Shown: piece after piece, positions 25,061 through 36,744 of the stretch
How the letters are laid out: every line of letters begins with the position of its first letter
Position numbering within the stretch: the stretch's first letter is position 1
Source of the DNA: Cristatella mucedo
Lineage: Eukaryota; Bryozoa; Phylactolaemata; Cristatellidae
NCBI GenBank assembly: GCA_009760855.2
Contig: WPIO01000014.1
Location: 5,066,001 to 5,130,000 of the forward strand
DNA: 64,000 nucleotides
Direction: 5' to 3'
Translations under genes and position numbers: made by a program
The notes under the pieces: model-generated
What the model was told of the DNA's origin: nothing
The model's database searches: none
The model's input: only the letters and a program-made list of their open reading frames with translations

Positions 25061-26490
25061 AATAGCGCATCGACGGCACGACGAGCAACGGCACGCGATC
25101 GTCCGCTACCAGAGCCGGCTAGTATAAGTATAGAATCGCGGCGGGCTACTCTTAGCCAAGAGCACTGTAAATCCGCTCCTTGAAAGCGGGCAGCAGTCGC
25201 GGGCAAATTGTTTCTGCGAATGCTCGCGCTTTAGATTCAGTAGAAATCGCGCCGTCACCGAGCCGAGTTTCGAGCAACGGCGTCGCTGCGCGAGCGGAGC
25301 TAGCGTGGCTCGTCGTGCCGCGCGCGCTCCTACCGCCGTTCAACCCGACACGGACCGAGCGAGGCGCCGTCCAGCAAGCGATGCAGCACCGGCGGCGGCT
25401 CGCCGTACAGGCAGACCGGGCCTTGCGGTCCCGCGGTCCCTCGGAATTCTTGGCGGCCCAGCGAGAACCGGGTTCGGAAGGCGCCGGATTCGCGCAAGGT
25501 GCCCCTGGGATGCAGCGTGAGAGCGAGTAGCTCCGAGAGTTCGGTCATCTGCCGTGTTTTTTCCGCCGCGAGCGCGAGATTTGAAAGTCCGCCTCGGCGG
25601 GGCCCTAAAAAAGTCTCTTGGCACTTGGTAGTCGAGAAGTTCGTTACGCGGATCCGAATGCTATCGCGCCGCCGAAATTACCGCGACCAAAATGTCGACG
25701 GTTGACGCGTCAGCACTGAGGCGGCAGTCAACGAGAGCGGGTTTCGGAACAGACCAGCAATGGCAGCTGCGAGGCTCGGCGGCCGCCGCCGCCACCGCGT
25801 GTCTCAGCGGCGGCAGGGGCCGCCTGACAGAGCTCTCCCGGTCGCGAATCATCCGCCGGCTTGTGGAGCCGGCTTCCGTCCGACTCGGCTTCCTTCCTTC
25901 CGAGACCGTCCCCTTTCCGGCGCCACAGAGCGCTCGCTCGTCATGGCCAAGCGACGACCCGCGATCGGGGGAATTTGCAGAACGAAATTCCACACTCGAA
26001 GGACACTGCACGTGCGGCGACCACTCTCGCGAGCGGGCCTGCCAGAAAAGAAGGCTTTCCCGGAACGCAGGTGGCAAACTAACCTAGCGCGGTGCCGACT
26101 TCGAGTACTCCGGCGTGCGGCCATTAACTAGGCCGCTGCCGCACCTGCCCGTCACTCGAGGCGGCGAGCCTCAACCGTCATTTTAGTCTGACTCGAAGTC
26201 GCCTGGACTGCTGCTGCTGCTGCTGCAGCGGCGGCGGTTCGAAGCGCGTCCGCAATCGACGACGCTCGCGCCCCTCAGACGAGCGGGCGGGGACGGCGCG
26301 CATCCTCCGCCTCCAGGCGTATCGCGCGGGCGCGTGCTGCTGCCCGCCGCCCGCGCACAGAAATCGACAAGAAAGCGATGCGTCGCTGCGGCGCGAGTCG
26401 CCTGCGACCTCCGACCGCCGCGTACGACGCAGCTACTACTGCGGCGACGCGCCGAGCTCCGCCCAGCGCCGCACCGGTGCTGGGCGGTAG

Positions 26491-26684
26491 CAGAAGCAGC
26501 GGCAGCAGCGGCAGCAGCGGCAGCAGCGGCAGCAGCGGCAGCAGCGGCAGCAGCGGCAGCAGCAGCAGCAGCGGCAGCAGCGGCAGCAGCGGCAGCAGCG
26601 GCAGCAGCGGCAGCAGCGGCAGCAGCGGCAGCAGCAGCAGCAGCAGCGGCAGCAGCGGCAGCAGCGGCAGCAGCGGCAGCAGCG
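26491..26684. repeat. (GGCAGCAGC)n nonamer repeat
   Basis: About 190 bp of 9-bp units with a few extra AGC triplets. It encodes Gly-Ser-Ser, Ala runs or Cys-Arg runs depending on frame. No surrounding exon is recognised. Confidence 0.9.
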
Positions 26685-27326
26685 ATGGCGGCCGTCACCC
26701 ACCGCTTAGCTGGCTCCGAGCCTCGGCAAGCGCTGTCGCCGCCGCCGGACCGAGTAGTTTCGCCACGTTCCAGCCCCGCTCGCCACAGCCACCGTCGCCG
26801 GGCCAGCGTTCGAAGCCGATACAAACTGGCTAGGGGCCGCCGACCCGGGTCGCTCGCGAAGCGAACGCTCTTCGCTGGCGCCGAGCGGTGTACCCTCTGA
26901 CGATGAGGAGGCTAGCTGTAAAGCTGCAAGCTTTGTGGGCCGATGGCCGCCCGGTACCGGTCTCAAAGTTCCATCGGACACAGAACGCTGTCTGTGCACA
27001 CATTTCTTGTGCTCGGTTGTTTCTCGCACGATTAGATGCGCCGTAAAACACAATTTCTTTTTTCCCCTAGTAGTTGGTCGTTTTTTTCTAATTGCTTGCA
27101 CCTTAGAAGTATGGAAAATGCGGGGGGGGGGTTATCCCTATAAACATGGCTGCTGTGGCCGAGACAGCGATTAACTCGAAACTGACCTATTTCAATAATC
27201 CACTTCAATCAACTATGGATATTCTCTGATCTCTTACTCTACAATACCTTAATAACTAAAATATTCGGTAGAGATACCTTATCATTACACTTGTATGAAC
27301 TCTACTCAGTGATGTTATGTCCGATT

Positions 27327-27497
27327 CGCCCTCACTCATTCTCGCCCTCACTCACTCTCGCCCTCACTCATTCTCGCCCTCACTCACTCTCGCCCTCACT
27401 CATTCTCGCCCTCACTCATTCTCGCCCTCACTCATTCTCGCCCTCACTCATTCTCGCCCTCACTCACTCTCGCCCTCACTCATTCTCGCCCTCACTA
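27327..27497. repeat. 16-bp minisatellite
   Basis: Ten and a half units of cgccctcactcattct, with three units carrying actct instead of attct. It abuts the left end of the LINE-A copy that starts at about 27500. Confidence 0.95.
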
Positions 27498-27499
27498 CA

Positions 27500-30312
27500 G
27501 TCTTTCTTTATCACAGGTTTCTCGGATCTCATTTCTGTTCTGTATACAAGAACTCGATTTGTCCTCGTTATGGAGGATTCTTTTATTCATTTCGACGACT
27601 TGACTGACTAATTTGAGCTGACTGGCTTTTTTCTCTTGTGGCTCATGTGCATGACCCTACTCACAGCAAGGGTCACATACTCAATTAAATTCTGCCAAAA
27701 TGGTATGCTATCGATCTCCTATGATTACCGAATTATGCTCATCTGATCTCGACCGATCTCGTGCAGTCTACAGTGTGTGCCCTCCTCCGCATCCAAAATC
27801 ATCGGTTAATCGCGAAACATCAAGAACATTGACATCGATGGTCAGAGCAAAAATATCTTCACCGCCCATACCGCTAGATACTCCTTCCGACCAGTCATCA
27901 TCTGTAGAATGCTACAACACAACACTTGCTGACATGTTGAACGAGTTTGTAACTCTGACTAAGCGCGATGTACGCCCTCACCCAAACATCCCATGGCTTA
28001 CCGCAGACATGAAACTAGCTCAGTCTACAAATCGCATGCTTGAAAAAGCGTAACAGCGATCAGGACTTACTGTCCATCGTCAGGCATACGAAGACAACAG
28101 TAGATCATACTACCCATTGATTCTAGCAGAGGCCAAGTCTAGCTTCTGCAAAATTTTGTTGAGTCACGGATGCGAAATCCAAAAAGGCTGATGCCTACCA
28201 TCAACCATCTCCTTAACCGCTTTCAGGTTTGCTCGGTACCCAGAGATCCTTGTAGTGACATAGACGATCGCTTCTCCAGCTTCTTTTTCAACAAAATAGA
28301 CAAGATCGAGAAGTCCATCCCTAGGATGGCAGCGTCCCCTGGACTCATGTCTCTCAATTTCTTCAACAAAGGAATCCTGTCTCTCTATTCCATGAACTAC
28401 CTCAATATCTACATTCACGGAGACTAGGAGTGACCTTAATTTGAAATTCATTTGATAATAGTAATACAATTGTATAGCGCCCTCAGAGAACTTAATGTCT
28501 TTCTAGGCACTTTACAGAAGCTGTATAGAAAGCATTGCCAAGTAATTGGTGTTGTTAACATCCGCAAGCAGCAGGCACAGTGCAGAAACACAAAGACTCA
28601 CCAAATGCTCTAATAAACAGGCGCAACATCTCTTAGTCAAAGAAGACTTACTAGTCGTCTAACCCTATTCCTACTGTCCTACTTCTACGATCCTTAGATC
28701 TACTTCTGCCATGCATAACTAACATAATAAATATGTCCTTTGCCTCAGGCTATGTCCCAGCACCTTTCCAAAAGGCTGTTGTTTGGCCACAAATTAAGAA
28801 AGCAACACTACACCAGAAGAACTTGAGCACCTTCCGCCCAGTCTTCCTTCTTCAGCTCCTATCAAAGGCACTGGAACGAGTTTTTGCAGACCAGCCGAAC
28901 TCTTACATTGAAATCACAAACCTAGAAAGTAGGTTCCAGTCTGGATTTGGAGCTAATCACTCCACAGAGTCAGGATTACTCGGGGTGCATAACGACCTCC
29001 GGAATTCAGACTTAAGTAAATTCTCTCTGTTTGTTCAGCTTGATCTTTCAACAGTGTTTGATACAATTGATCATAAAGGCCTTCTTCAGCCCCTCTCATC
29101 TCGCTTGCGCATCACTCGCACTGCAGTGGTTCATGTTCAGTCTCAATGAGAGACTCCTGAGTATTGATGCGAACTGACAAAGGTCACTCAAATAAACCTT
29201 CTCTATACACTCTTGCTACATTTATTGCTGACATCCACACTTGGACCGCAGCAAAAAATTTTCAAATTAAATTCCAACACCACCAACTTAAATGACGACA
29301 CGACCAACTTACTAGCTATGGGACAAACTAAGAGTGATTCAAAAAATGGAATGATTTACGCTCATAATTAGCTCCGGCAGCATATCTCATGTTGCATCTG
29401 CAGGTAATCAAGATGTCTTGTTCTAAAGGTGAACGCTTTAGCTCCACAATTAAGTTTGCTTACTTTCAGCTGCATAACATTGCTAACATGGAGGCTTGCT
29501 TAGATAAGGACGTCTAAATTGGTCACGCATTTGTGGCATCCCGTCTCGACTCCTGTAACTCACTGCTTGCTTGTCTACCGGCCTGTGCAATCAGGTGCTT
29601 ACAGTTGGTGCACAACTCTGCAGCCAGGCTTGTCTATCGTGAGCGCTGCAGTTACCACACCATACCACTTGTCACCGACCTGCACTGGCTCCCAATCAAG
29701 CAGCGCATAGACTTCAAGAATCTGCTACTTCCTTTTACTTTTTCTAGCAAAGGACAACATAGCCAGCTCTCAGCCTCTCCGTGCTAAACCACTGCGTCGC
29801 CTTTTTAGTAGGCTACAAAAAAAGTGCAACTAAGCCTCCACAATAAATCCTAAATATGGCATCAATATCGATACTTAAAGCTGCTGCCGATTTGGTCACT
29901 TTCTTTTCCTTTATTCCCGGCTTTATTTGCTCCGGCCTACTTATCAGGACTACTCCCCCACCAGGCCAAGCATAGAACCACCTACTGTTCTGACTCTAAT
30001 CGTTTGGCTTCACCGAGTACAAGCCTCAAAAGCTTTGGAGACCGTGCCTTTAGTCTTATGCTCCCACAGCCTGAAACTCACTCCTGACTGACGCTACGAT
30101 AATGAAGCTTAAAACATGCCTGTTTATTACAAAATTTAGTCGGTCCTTGCGATTCGTCCTCCGCTTGCTGAGACTGTGTCTGCTGCTACTAACCATATCA
30201 TATTGACCCTGTGCGTGCATGCCACGTCTAACAATGTCATGCTTGATGATATTGCGAATGTTAGCACTTATCATTTGGTCATGCTTTGTTTACAGCATTT
30301 GTCAACTAGAGA
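27500..30312 (+). mobile_element. LINE-A, longest copy (endonuclease tail to 3-prime UTR), decayed
   Basis: Segments in order: end of an apurinic-type endonuclease (HVHDPTHSKGH near 27640-27680), linker with PWLTADMKLAQ (about 27990), and a pre-RT block (28170-28300). RT follows, with LSTFRPVFLLQLLSKALERV and SGFGANHSTESGLL (28820-28990) and DLSTVFDTIDHKGLL (29041-29085). The C-terminal region includes SRLDSCNSLL and LHWLPIKQRIDFK (29540-29730), and the 3-prime UTR runs to about 30310. The catalytic YxDD block is missing (deletion near 29145-29200), repeat D is inserted at 28446, and the terminal hairpin is lost. Frames shift repeatedly; it is inactive. Confidence 0.85.
28446..28590 (-). mobile_element. 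Repeat D with shared LINE tail, nested in LINE-A
   Basis: Second copy of repeat D: minus-strand ctgcttgcggatgttaacaa..gtaaagtgcctagaaagac..ctctgagggcgctata, ending in ATTACTATTATC. It interrupts LINE-A between the pre-RT and RT blocks. Confidence 0.75.
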
Positions 30313-30329
30313 CTCAAGATCCCAAGCCG

Positions 30330-31053
30330 TCGACTGCCTTCTCCATCGTCGTACGCCGCCGATCCATCGACGCGCCGCTGTTCTTTCTCATTTCCGGCGC
30401 TTCGACAGCGCCGCCGACTCTCGCAGTTCCAGTCAGCACGTTCTCGGCGCGCCGCGAGAGGGGGGAATTTTGTTTAACTCAGCCACCCATCGGTCGGTCG
30501 ACCTGTGGAAGCCACGTTCGTCACTCCCCAGATACATTTGAACACCTATCCGAGAGCGCACTTTGGTCGCATAGCGGCGGCGGCGGCGACGGCGACGGTG
30601 GGGGTCGGTCCGCGGCGACGGCGGCGACGACAGCGACGGCGACGGTGGGGTCGGTCCGCTCTCGCCGCCGCGGCGCAGGGGGGCACGGCTCGTAGCGAGG
30701 CGCGTTTGGCGAGGAAAGGTTGAAGCGAGCCCGCTTTCGTCCCCGCGCGCGCGCGCGCGCGAGCCACTTATCGTCGCGCCCGCCGATGGCGGAAACCGCG
30801 GAAACGCCCGGAGCTAAGCGCCGCCGCGCCCGACGCTCGATGCCTCGAGCGCGGCGGCGACGACGCTGGCGGGCCAGGGACCGCCGGCGGCAGCCGGCGC
30901 GACCCGCGAGGGAAAAGAGTAAGCGTCGGCGTCGGCGGCGGCGGCGGCGGCGGTGGCGGCCAATCCCTTTCTATGCTCGGTCTAGGTGCGAAATCCGGAC
31001 GCGTCGACGGACTGCAGCTATGATTATGACGGCTGGGTGAGCGCTGCTACTGA

Positions 31054-31094
<41 letters not shown>

Positions 31095-32880
31095 CCGTGG
31101 CCGCAGCCGAACTCTCGCTCATTCGTTGACTGCCTGCGATCGCCGCGAGCGCTGCGCGTCGATTAGAGAACATTCTCCCGCGGTGTTTTCCTGTGAAGCT
31201 TTGGATTCAGAAGCCGTCGAGCCGCTATCTGCTTGCCAGCTCGGCGGCCGCTTCGCACAGGAGTCGGGATGAAAGTTCAGGGGTCAGGGGTGGTAGTTCG
31301 GGGGTCAGGAGTGAGAGTTAAGGATTCGCAGCGCCGACTTTTCGGGAGAAGAGTTGATTGATGTCCACCTTCGCTAACGGGAAAAATTATTAGAGCGCAA
31401 GCCCGACCGTAGAAAACCAGACAAAAATTGGACACAACTAAATATCGGAAAAAGTAGCGGCTTTTCCAGCTTATTCGGGAAGGCCGTCCGCTCGGGCCTC
31501 TGCGGAGAGCTGTAGGAGAGTTCTAGTGGCTGCACGCCCACTTTCGGAATATGGCACGCAACGAGCCTGCCATCTGCATCTCCTCCCAGCCCTCCTCTTT
31601 CCACTCGGATGTGGAAATCATCGATCGCGATTCGCTTTAAACGAATCTCGGCTGAGGAGCGCCGCCGCCAAAAAGGACTCGACGCCGCAGCACCAGCGGA
31701 GCACGAAACCGCGGCAGTTCGTCCATTTCGGCCGCTGACGGGCCGAGGCACGCCGGCGGCGGCCATTACTCGCGCTGCGACCGCGCTTGAAACGCCAGAC
31801 GCGCGAGCTGTGGCAGTAAGGTCGCCGCCGTTCTTCTTCAAGGGGCGGACGCTCAGCTTACGACACGCGCGCAGGCGAGCGCGAACCTCCGCGCGGAGGC
31901 AAAATTAGCAGCGACGAAACTCCGCTCGCCGAATGCGCGAGAAATCAATCGGAGCGTCTGCACGCGGAACCGCTCGGTTTCGCGAGCGAGTTGGTCCGCC
32001 CCCCCCCGCCCGTACCGGGCCGTGCGCGGTGAGGCGGCGCGCACTAGCGCCAGGACAGGCCGGCGGCGGGCCGTCGTCTGCTGCGACGGAGTCGCTGCGG
32101 CGTCGAGGTCGGCGGCGAGGCGAGGCGAGGCACGCCGCCAGCGCGCCGCACCGATCGCAGAGCTGCTTGCTGTGCCCCTTTGACTCGCACTCCGGAGAGT
32201 CTCTCTGGAGCAGCTGCTCGCTGCGCCTGCGCCGAGAGCGAGGCTTGCCGCCGCCCGGGCGCTGCCTGCGGAGCCTCGAGCGCCGCTCGGCACTTGAAGC
32301 ATCCGCCGGCTGCTCCGGACGACGCGGAGTCGCGCGCTTGCGGCGGACACCGCCGCCGCCGAAGGCGTGCGGAAGAAGCGACTGCGTGCTCCCACAATGC
32401 ACCACGCATTGGCACGAGCTGCACGGCTGCACTGGGCAAGCAGGCGGGGACGACTCGCGAAGCCGCACCGAAGGAGCGAAGTAGCAGCCGAGAAGACCTC
32501 GCTGTTGAAGGAAAAGTACGCGGCTGCCTCGGTCGGGTATTCGAGCTCGTAGCCCGTAGCTGTGAGAGCGGCGGTGCCGTTCAATGCCGCACAGATTGCA
32601 GCCGGCGCGCCCGTTTCAATACGGACTGCTCGTGAGTGCAATTGCGGGCGCACAACTATTTTTATCCACGTATAATGTCACAAGTGCGGTCATATGAATA
32701 TATAGCCAGCTTGCGCTAGCGCGTGTATAAAAAAGAAGAAATGTGAGTATGCCGGCGGCACGTCTTAAGATCTGCAAGCTCCCTGAAGTTCTCGAGTCTT
32801 CGCAGTTGTACAAAAACATCGCGTCGCCCTCCGCCGGCGTTCGTAGGAATCGTGTGAGTTATTAAATTCTAACCTTACCA
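30330..32880. other. CpG-rich region, no gene recognised
   Basis: GC-rich with GGC/CGG runs near 30570-30960 and a (CTGG)n tract. Open frames on both strands are Arg/Ala-rich with no domains. A 155-codon minus frame (31374-31841) has no recognised homology. The composition suggests a CpG island for a gene I cannot identify. Confidence 0.4.
31049..31094. repeat. (CTGG)n tetranucleotide repeat
   Basis: CTGA units followed by about nine CTGG units. Confidence 0.9.
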
Positions 32881-32889
32881 TGAGAGGAT

Positions 32890-33155
32890 CCTATCAAAAT
32901 TTTTTGATGCTTATAACCCAACCCGTTAATGGATTCGTCCTTCATGTGCTTATGCGTGCTGACACTGTGCGTGCTGCCACTAACCGTATTTGCACGCTGA
33001 ACCTGTGCATATCACCTCTACGTTACGTTGTCATTGAGCATTCTACCACTGACCATTCGACCACGCTTCCTTTATAGCATGTGTAAAGTGACTAGAAAGA
33101 GGCCTAGAAAGTTCTCTGAGGGTGCTATACAAATGCATTATTTTTAATGTCACTA
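32890..33155 (+). mobile_element. LINE-A 3-prime UTR
   Basis: Plus-strand LINE-A 3-prime UTR with the gtgctgacactgtgcgtgct motifs, ending aagtgactagaaagagg..agttctctgagggtgctatac. The hairpin is altered by a small duplication of ctagaaag. Confidence 0.75.
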
Positions 33156-33689
33156 ATACTTATAACGTTTTACCGCAGACAAACTTGCGGTTGCATCAGC
33201 CGCACTTATGCAATCTGGCTCCATTAAAGAGCCGAATGAATGGGCGGAACAAATTAATGAATATTGACCAGATTGGCACCCATACGCAAGCAGTAACGTT
33301 GCCTTTAAAACGGTCCGCGTTCCTTAAAACTTTCACTTCTTCTTCTTCCTGTTCTTATCGGTTCAGTCATCGTAAGGAACCGGCGCTGAAGACTGATATA
33401 GACTCGGGTGGGAAGCCAGAGCATGTAAATGCTGGCCTTGACCCCCAGACGTTGATCTGCCTGCGTCGGGACGCTACTAGAATATGGAACAGGACCACCC
33501 AGACCGCGAGCAGCCGTAGCACATAGCTGCAGCAGGGCCAACGCTGGCCAAGCCCATTCTGAGGGTGAGGTTTGCCAGTTTCTTAATAACGCACGGCCTA
33601 CCCATAACTAGTAAACTGGTTTACATTTGATAAAGCTCATCGTAATTGTTTCGCAGATGATCGGCGGATGGCTCGAGCAGACAGTTTAA

Positions 33690-34130
33690 GTCCCTTCATT
33701 CACTCTGCTACACCGCCTATCAATCGGGAGTAGGACTTCATCATCGGGCCTCGCACTGTACCATCTGTACCATCAGCTATTATGACTCTATTGAAATGTT
33801 TACCTGCGTCTCTATTCTACCTCAAAACCTTCGATACCGTGCCTTCATTTTGAATGCTCCCCAATCATGAAACTCACTGCCTACTGTCGCAACGGCATCT
33901 CCTTACTCAAGAGCGAGGCCAGGATTTTCAGGTTGGGCAAAGGTTCAGGCTTGAGGGCAACGGTCCCTTGCCAACCCCAAGTCCTGGGGAAATTTGCGCC
34001 AGGACGTACAGTAGGTACTTCCTTCTGTCCATGGGGTGGCAAATGCCCCCCCCCGCCCCCGCTATCCCGGCTCCGCCACTGCGCTTACTCGACGACATTT
34101 AAAAAACACTAAACGCCCATATCCAAGCCC
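33690..34130 (+). mobile_element. LINE-A polymerase C-terminal fragment, split by a MITE
   Basis: Plus-strand remnants of the LINE-A C-terminal region (ctcaaaaccttcgataccgtgcctt) up to 33907, resuming after the MITE at about 34090 with gacatttaaaaaacac, the usual continuation in other copies. Confidence 0.6.
33908..34081 (+). mobile_element. hAT-like MITE, 174 bp
   Basis: Non-autonomous DNA transposon. Imperfect terminal inverted repeats: caagagcgaggccagg at the left, and the complement of cagtggcggagccggg at the right. It splits a LINE-A fragment and is flanked by near-duplicate 8-mers (tccttact at 33900-33907, cgcttact at 34082-34089). An 8-bp duplication and CAG-starting ends fit the hAT superfamily. 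A related copy on the other strand is at 48086-48251. Confidence 0.6.
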
Positions 34131-34351
34131 TACCATCTTCCGCTGCACCCGCGGATTCTGTAACTGCTTGCTGCAGACGTTTACCCCGAAAACCAATAGG
34201 ACCAGTAGAAAACTGTTAGGTCTCAGGAAAGTGGGTCGTCGATCTATCTTACATCTTTCACGTTTCCTCCTGCATTGGTCGATGATTTTCTCATTACAGC
34301 TAACTTTCTTTTCGTGTGCCACCTCTACGTCCCTTACTGGGAGACAAAGTC

Positions 34352-34428
34352 TTTATTAATAATAATAACAACAGTAGATGTTTCATATCACGCCCATAGT
34401 GAACTTAACCTTTAATTGGGCGCTTTAA
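34352..34428 (-). mobile_element. Diverged LINE/SINE 3-prime tail
   Basis: Minus strand: aaagcgcccaattaaagg..ttcactatgggcgtgatat then (TTA)n. The outer stem of the shared hairpin is kept. It is followed immediately by the CT/GA tract. Confidence 0.6.
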
Positions 34429-34431
34429 TAT

Positions 34432-34569
<138 letters not shown>

Positions 34570-35062
34570 CAAACGCCAATCAAAAATGACAAGCATGGTA
34601 TCATACTGTGGCAAGCATTAAAAAGCACGTTAGTGTCATGCTTACACAAGCCTGAAAAATCACACAAAAATGCACTCACGGCCGCTGGACAGAAAGACCC
34701 TGGTTAGCAACACTCTCTAAATCCTGCTTATTTGAACTAACCAAATCATTCCGTATAGTCTCGGAATTCGTTCAATCAGATAAGAACTAGACCAGTTCGA
34801 CACAGTGCCTATGATGAGTAAGTCGGGCGACGTGCACTTAAGGAGTTCGTTTGCAATGGTATCAAAAGCTGCCGAGAATCCATCAGAAATAGCTGAAAGA
34901 TACTTCAACTCAGTCAGTATTCCGGAGAAAATCTTTATGCAGTCAAAAAAAATCGTGGTCTTTGGGGTGAAGACTGCAGAATAATGCCCAGACGCAGATT
35001 CTTCAGTTTACCTCGGAGGAGGAATGCGGGTCTGGAAGGGTCTACAGCCATCTGCCTACCAC

Positions 35063-35417
<355 letters not shown>

Positions 35418-35419
35418 TG

Positions 35420-36375
35420 GCGTTGAGCTGGGGCTTCAACAGACCGCGAATGGAGAATTCGGCCCTCTCGACACCTAGGAAGGGCGATCATTTCTGACAT
35501 CGTCCCTACAGTGGAGCCATTCTCGCCGCCCTCCATTCACAGCGTTTCATTCCTCCCCGCCGTTTTGCCCTCTGCGAGCTTGCACGCGCTGCGTACGTAG
35601 CGACTACTCCGATGAACCGACGGCATACGCTCAACCGGATCCGGGGGATGCACGTAGCACTACGCTCCCCGCACTCATCGTATTCGCACAGCCACCAGCT
35701 GCGTCGTATGGAGCCCGCAGCAAGAAGGCCAGCCGCTGGACCGTTCTCGAAGCGCCTTCGCTCCGTCTACGCGACCACGTGACCTTGAGAGGGAGGGCCG
35801 ACTGCCAGGAGCTCCGGCGACCCTGCCCTGCGGCGACCCTGCCCTGCGGCCGATTGGATTTCCGATCTGCCCGCGATCCGCGTCTTTCTTTCTCGAATGC
35901 CCTCGTCTAAAATGCCGCCGTATGCTTCTCTTCTCGATCGGAAATGTCAGCATAGTTCTTTAGCGGAGCAATCTCAAGCCCAGCCCATCCTGTGGCGATC
36001 TCTCTGACGCCAGATCCTTCAAAGCCAGGCGAGATCCAAGCTCCTCTGTCGCAGATTTGACACTCAATCGTCATCCAGTGCACAAATCTTGGCCTAAGTT
36101 GTGGACGATATTATCGCGAGGCCCTTAAAGCATTTACCTGCATCCTAACACTTCCGACATTTTCTACTCCCTAAGCATTGAGACCTAATTGGGAGACGTT
36201 ACTCGAAATAGTATGGGAAGAATGGATTCATTTAAAAACTACCCGTCACCCCGAGCCACTTTCGAATTAAGCAGCTCACTAGCAGCCGCTGGGTCTCTCG
36301 CCGAAGTGATGGAGCGATGGCTCTCGCTTCACCATCCGGGCACCGTGGGTTCACGAGTCCGGGCATCAGCAGGCA
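35420..36375. other. Spacer, no gene recognised
   Basis: Unique-looking sequence. An 18-bp unit (cggcgaccctgccctgcg) is tandemly repeated near 35816-35850. No exon or RNA gene is recognised. Confidence 0.5.
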
Positions 36376-36377
36376 AT

Positions 36378-36740
36378 AATAAAAATAATAATAATGCACT
36401 TGATAAAGCGCCCTCAGAGAACTCAATTTCTTTCTAGGCGCTTTACATTTGCTGCAAAGGGAAATGCAATTGAATGGTGAGTAATATCATGCTTGATAAA
36501 CAACATGAATAACATGGTTAGTGGTGACATGCACAGGGTCAGCACGCAAGTGTGGTTAGTGGCAGCATGCACAGTGTCAGCACGCATAAGCACATGAAGG
36601 ACGAATCACAGGAACCCACTAAATGCTGTCCTGAATAGGTGTGTTTTTAAGTTCTTTTTAAATGTGGTCAAGTCAGGGGATGTCGGGATGCAAGTCGGGA
36701 TACAGTTCCAGGCTTTGGGAGCATGCGAACTAAATCCCTT
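36378..36740 (-). mobile_element. LINE-A 3-prime end
   Basis: Minus strand: last codons of the polymerase (KAWN region near 36710), 3-prime UTR with gtcagcacgcataag motifs, intact hairpin (36400-36450) and ATT repeats at 36378-36392. It is 5-prime truncated. Confidence 0.85.
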
Positions 36741-36744
36741 ATTG

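Larger units (their letters stand above)
22980..26900. other. Long CpG-rich region, no gene recognised
   Basis: GC-rich throughout, with long stop-poor frames on both strands (424 codons minus at 22998-24272, 287 codons plus at 23683-24546). These are Arg/Ala/Ser-rich, mutually overlapping and without domains. A 19-bp unit (gagcgccatctgcggccta) is duplicated at 23784-23821. The region may contain unrecognised 5-prime exons or promoters. Confidence 0.4.

Noticed and set aside
26183-26900. Poly-Ala and Gly-Ser frames of about 200 codons
   Set aside because: Readings of the GGCAGCAGC array in different frames; no gene context.
27327-27497. CRISPR-like array
   Set aside because: Direct 16-bp tandem units without spacers in a eukaryotic window.
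30786-31040. Arg-rich plus-strand frame starting MAETAETPG
   Set aside because: Start looks plausible, but the body is CGG-repeat translation with no domain.
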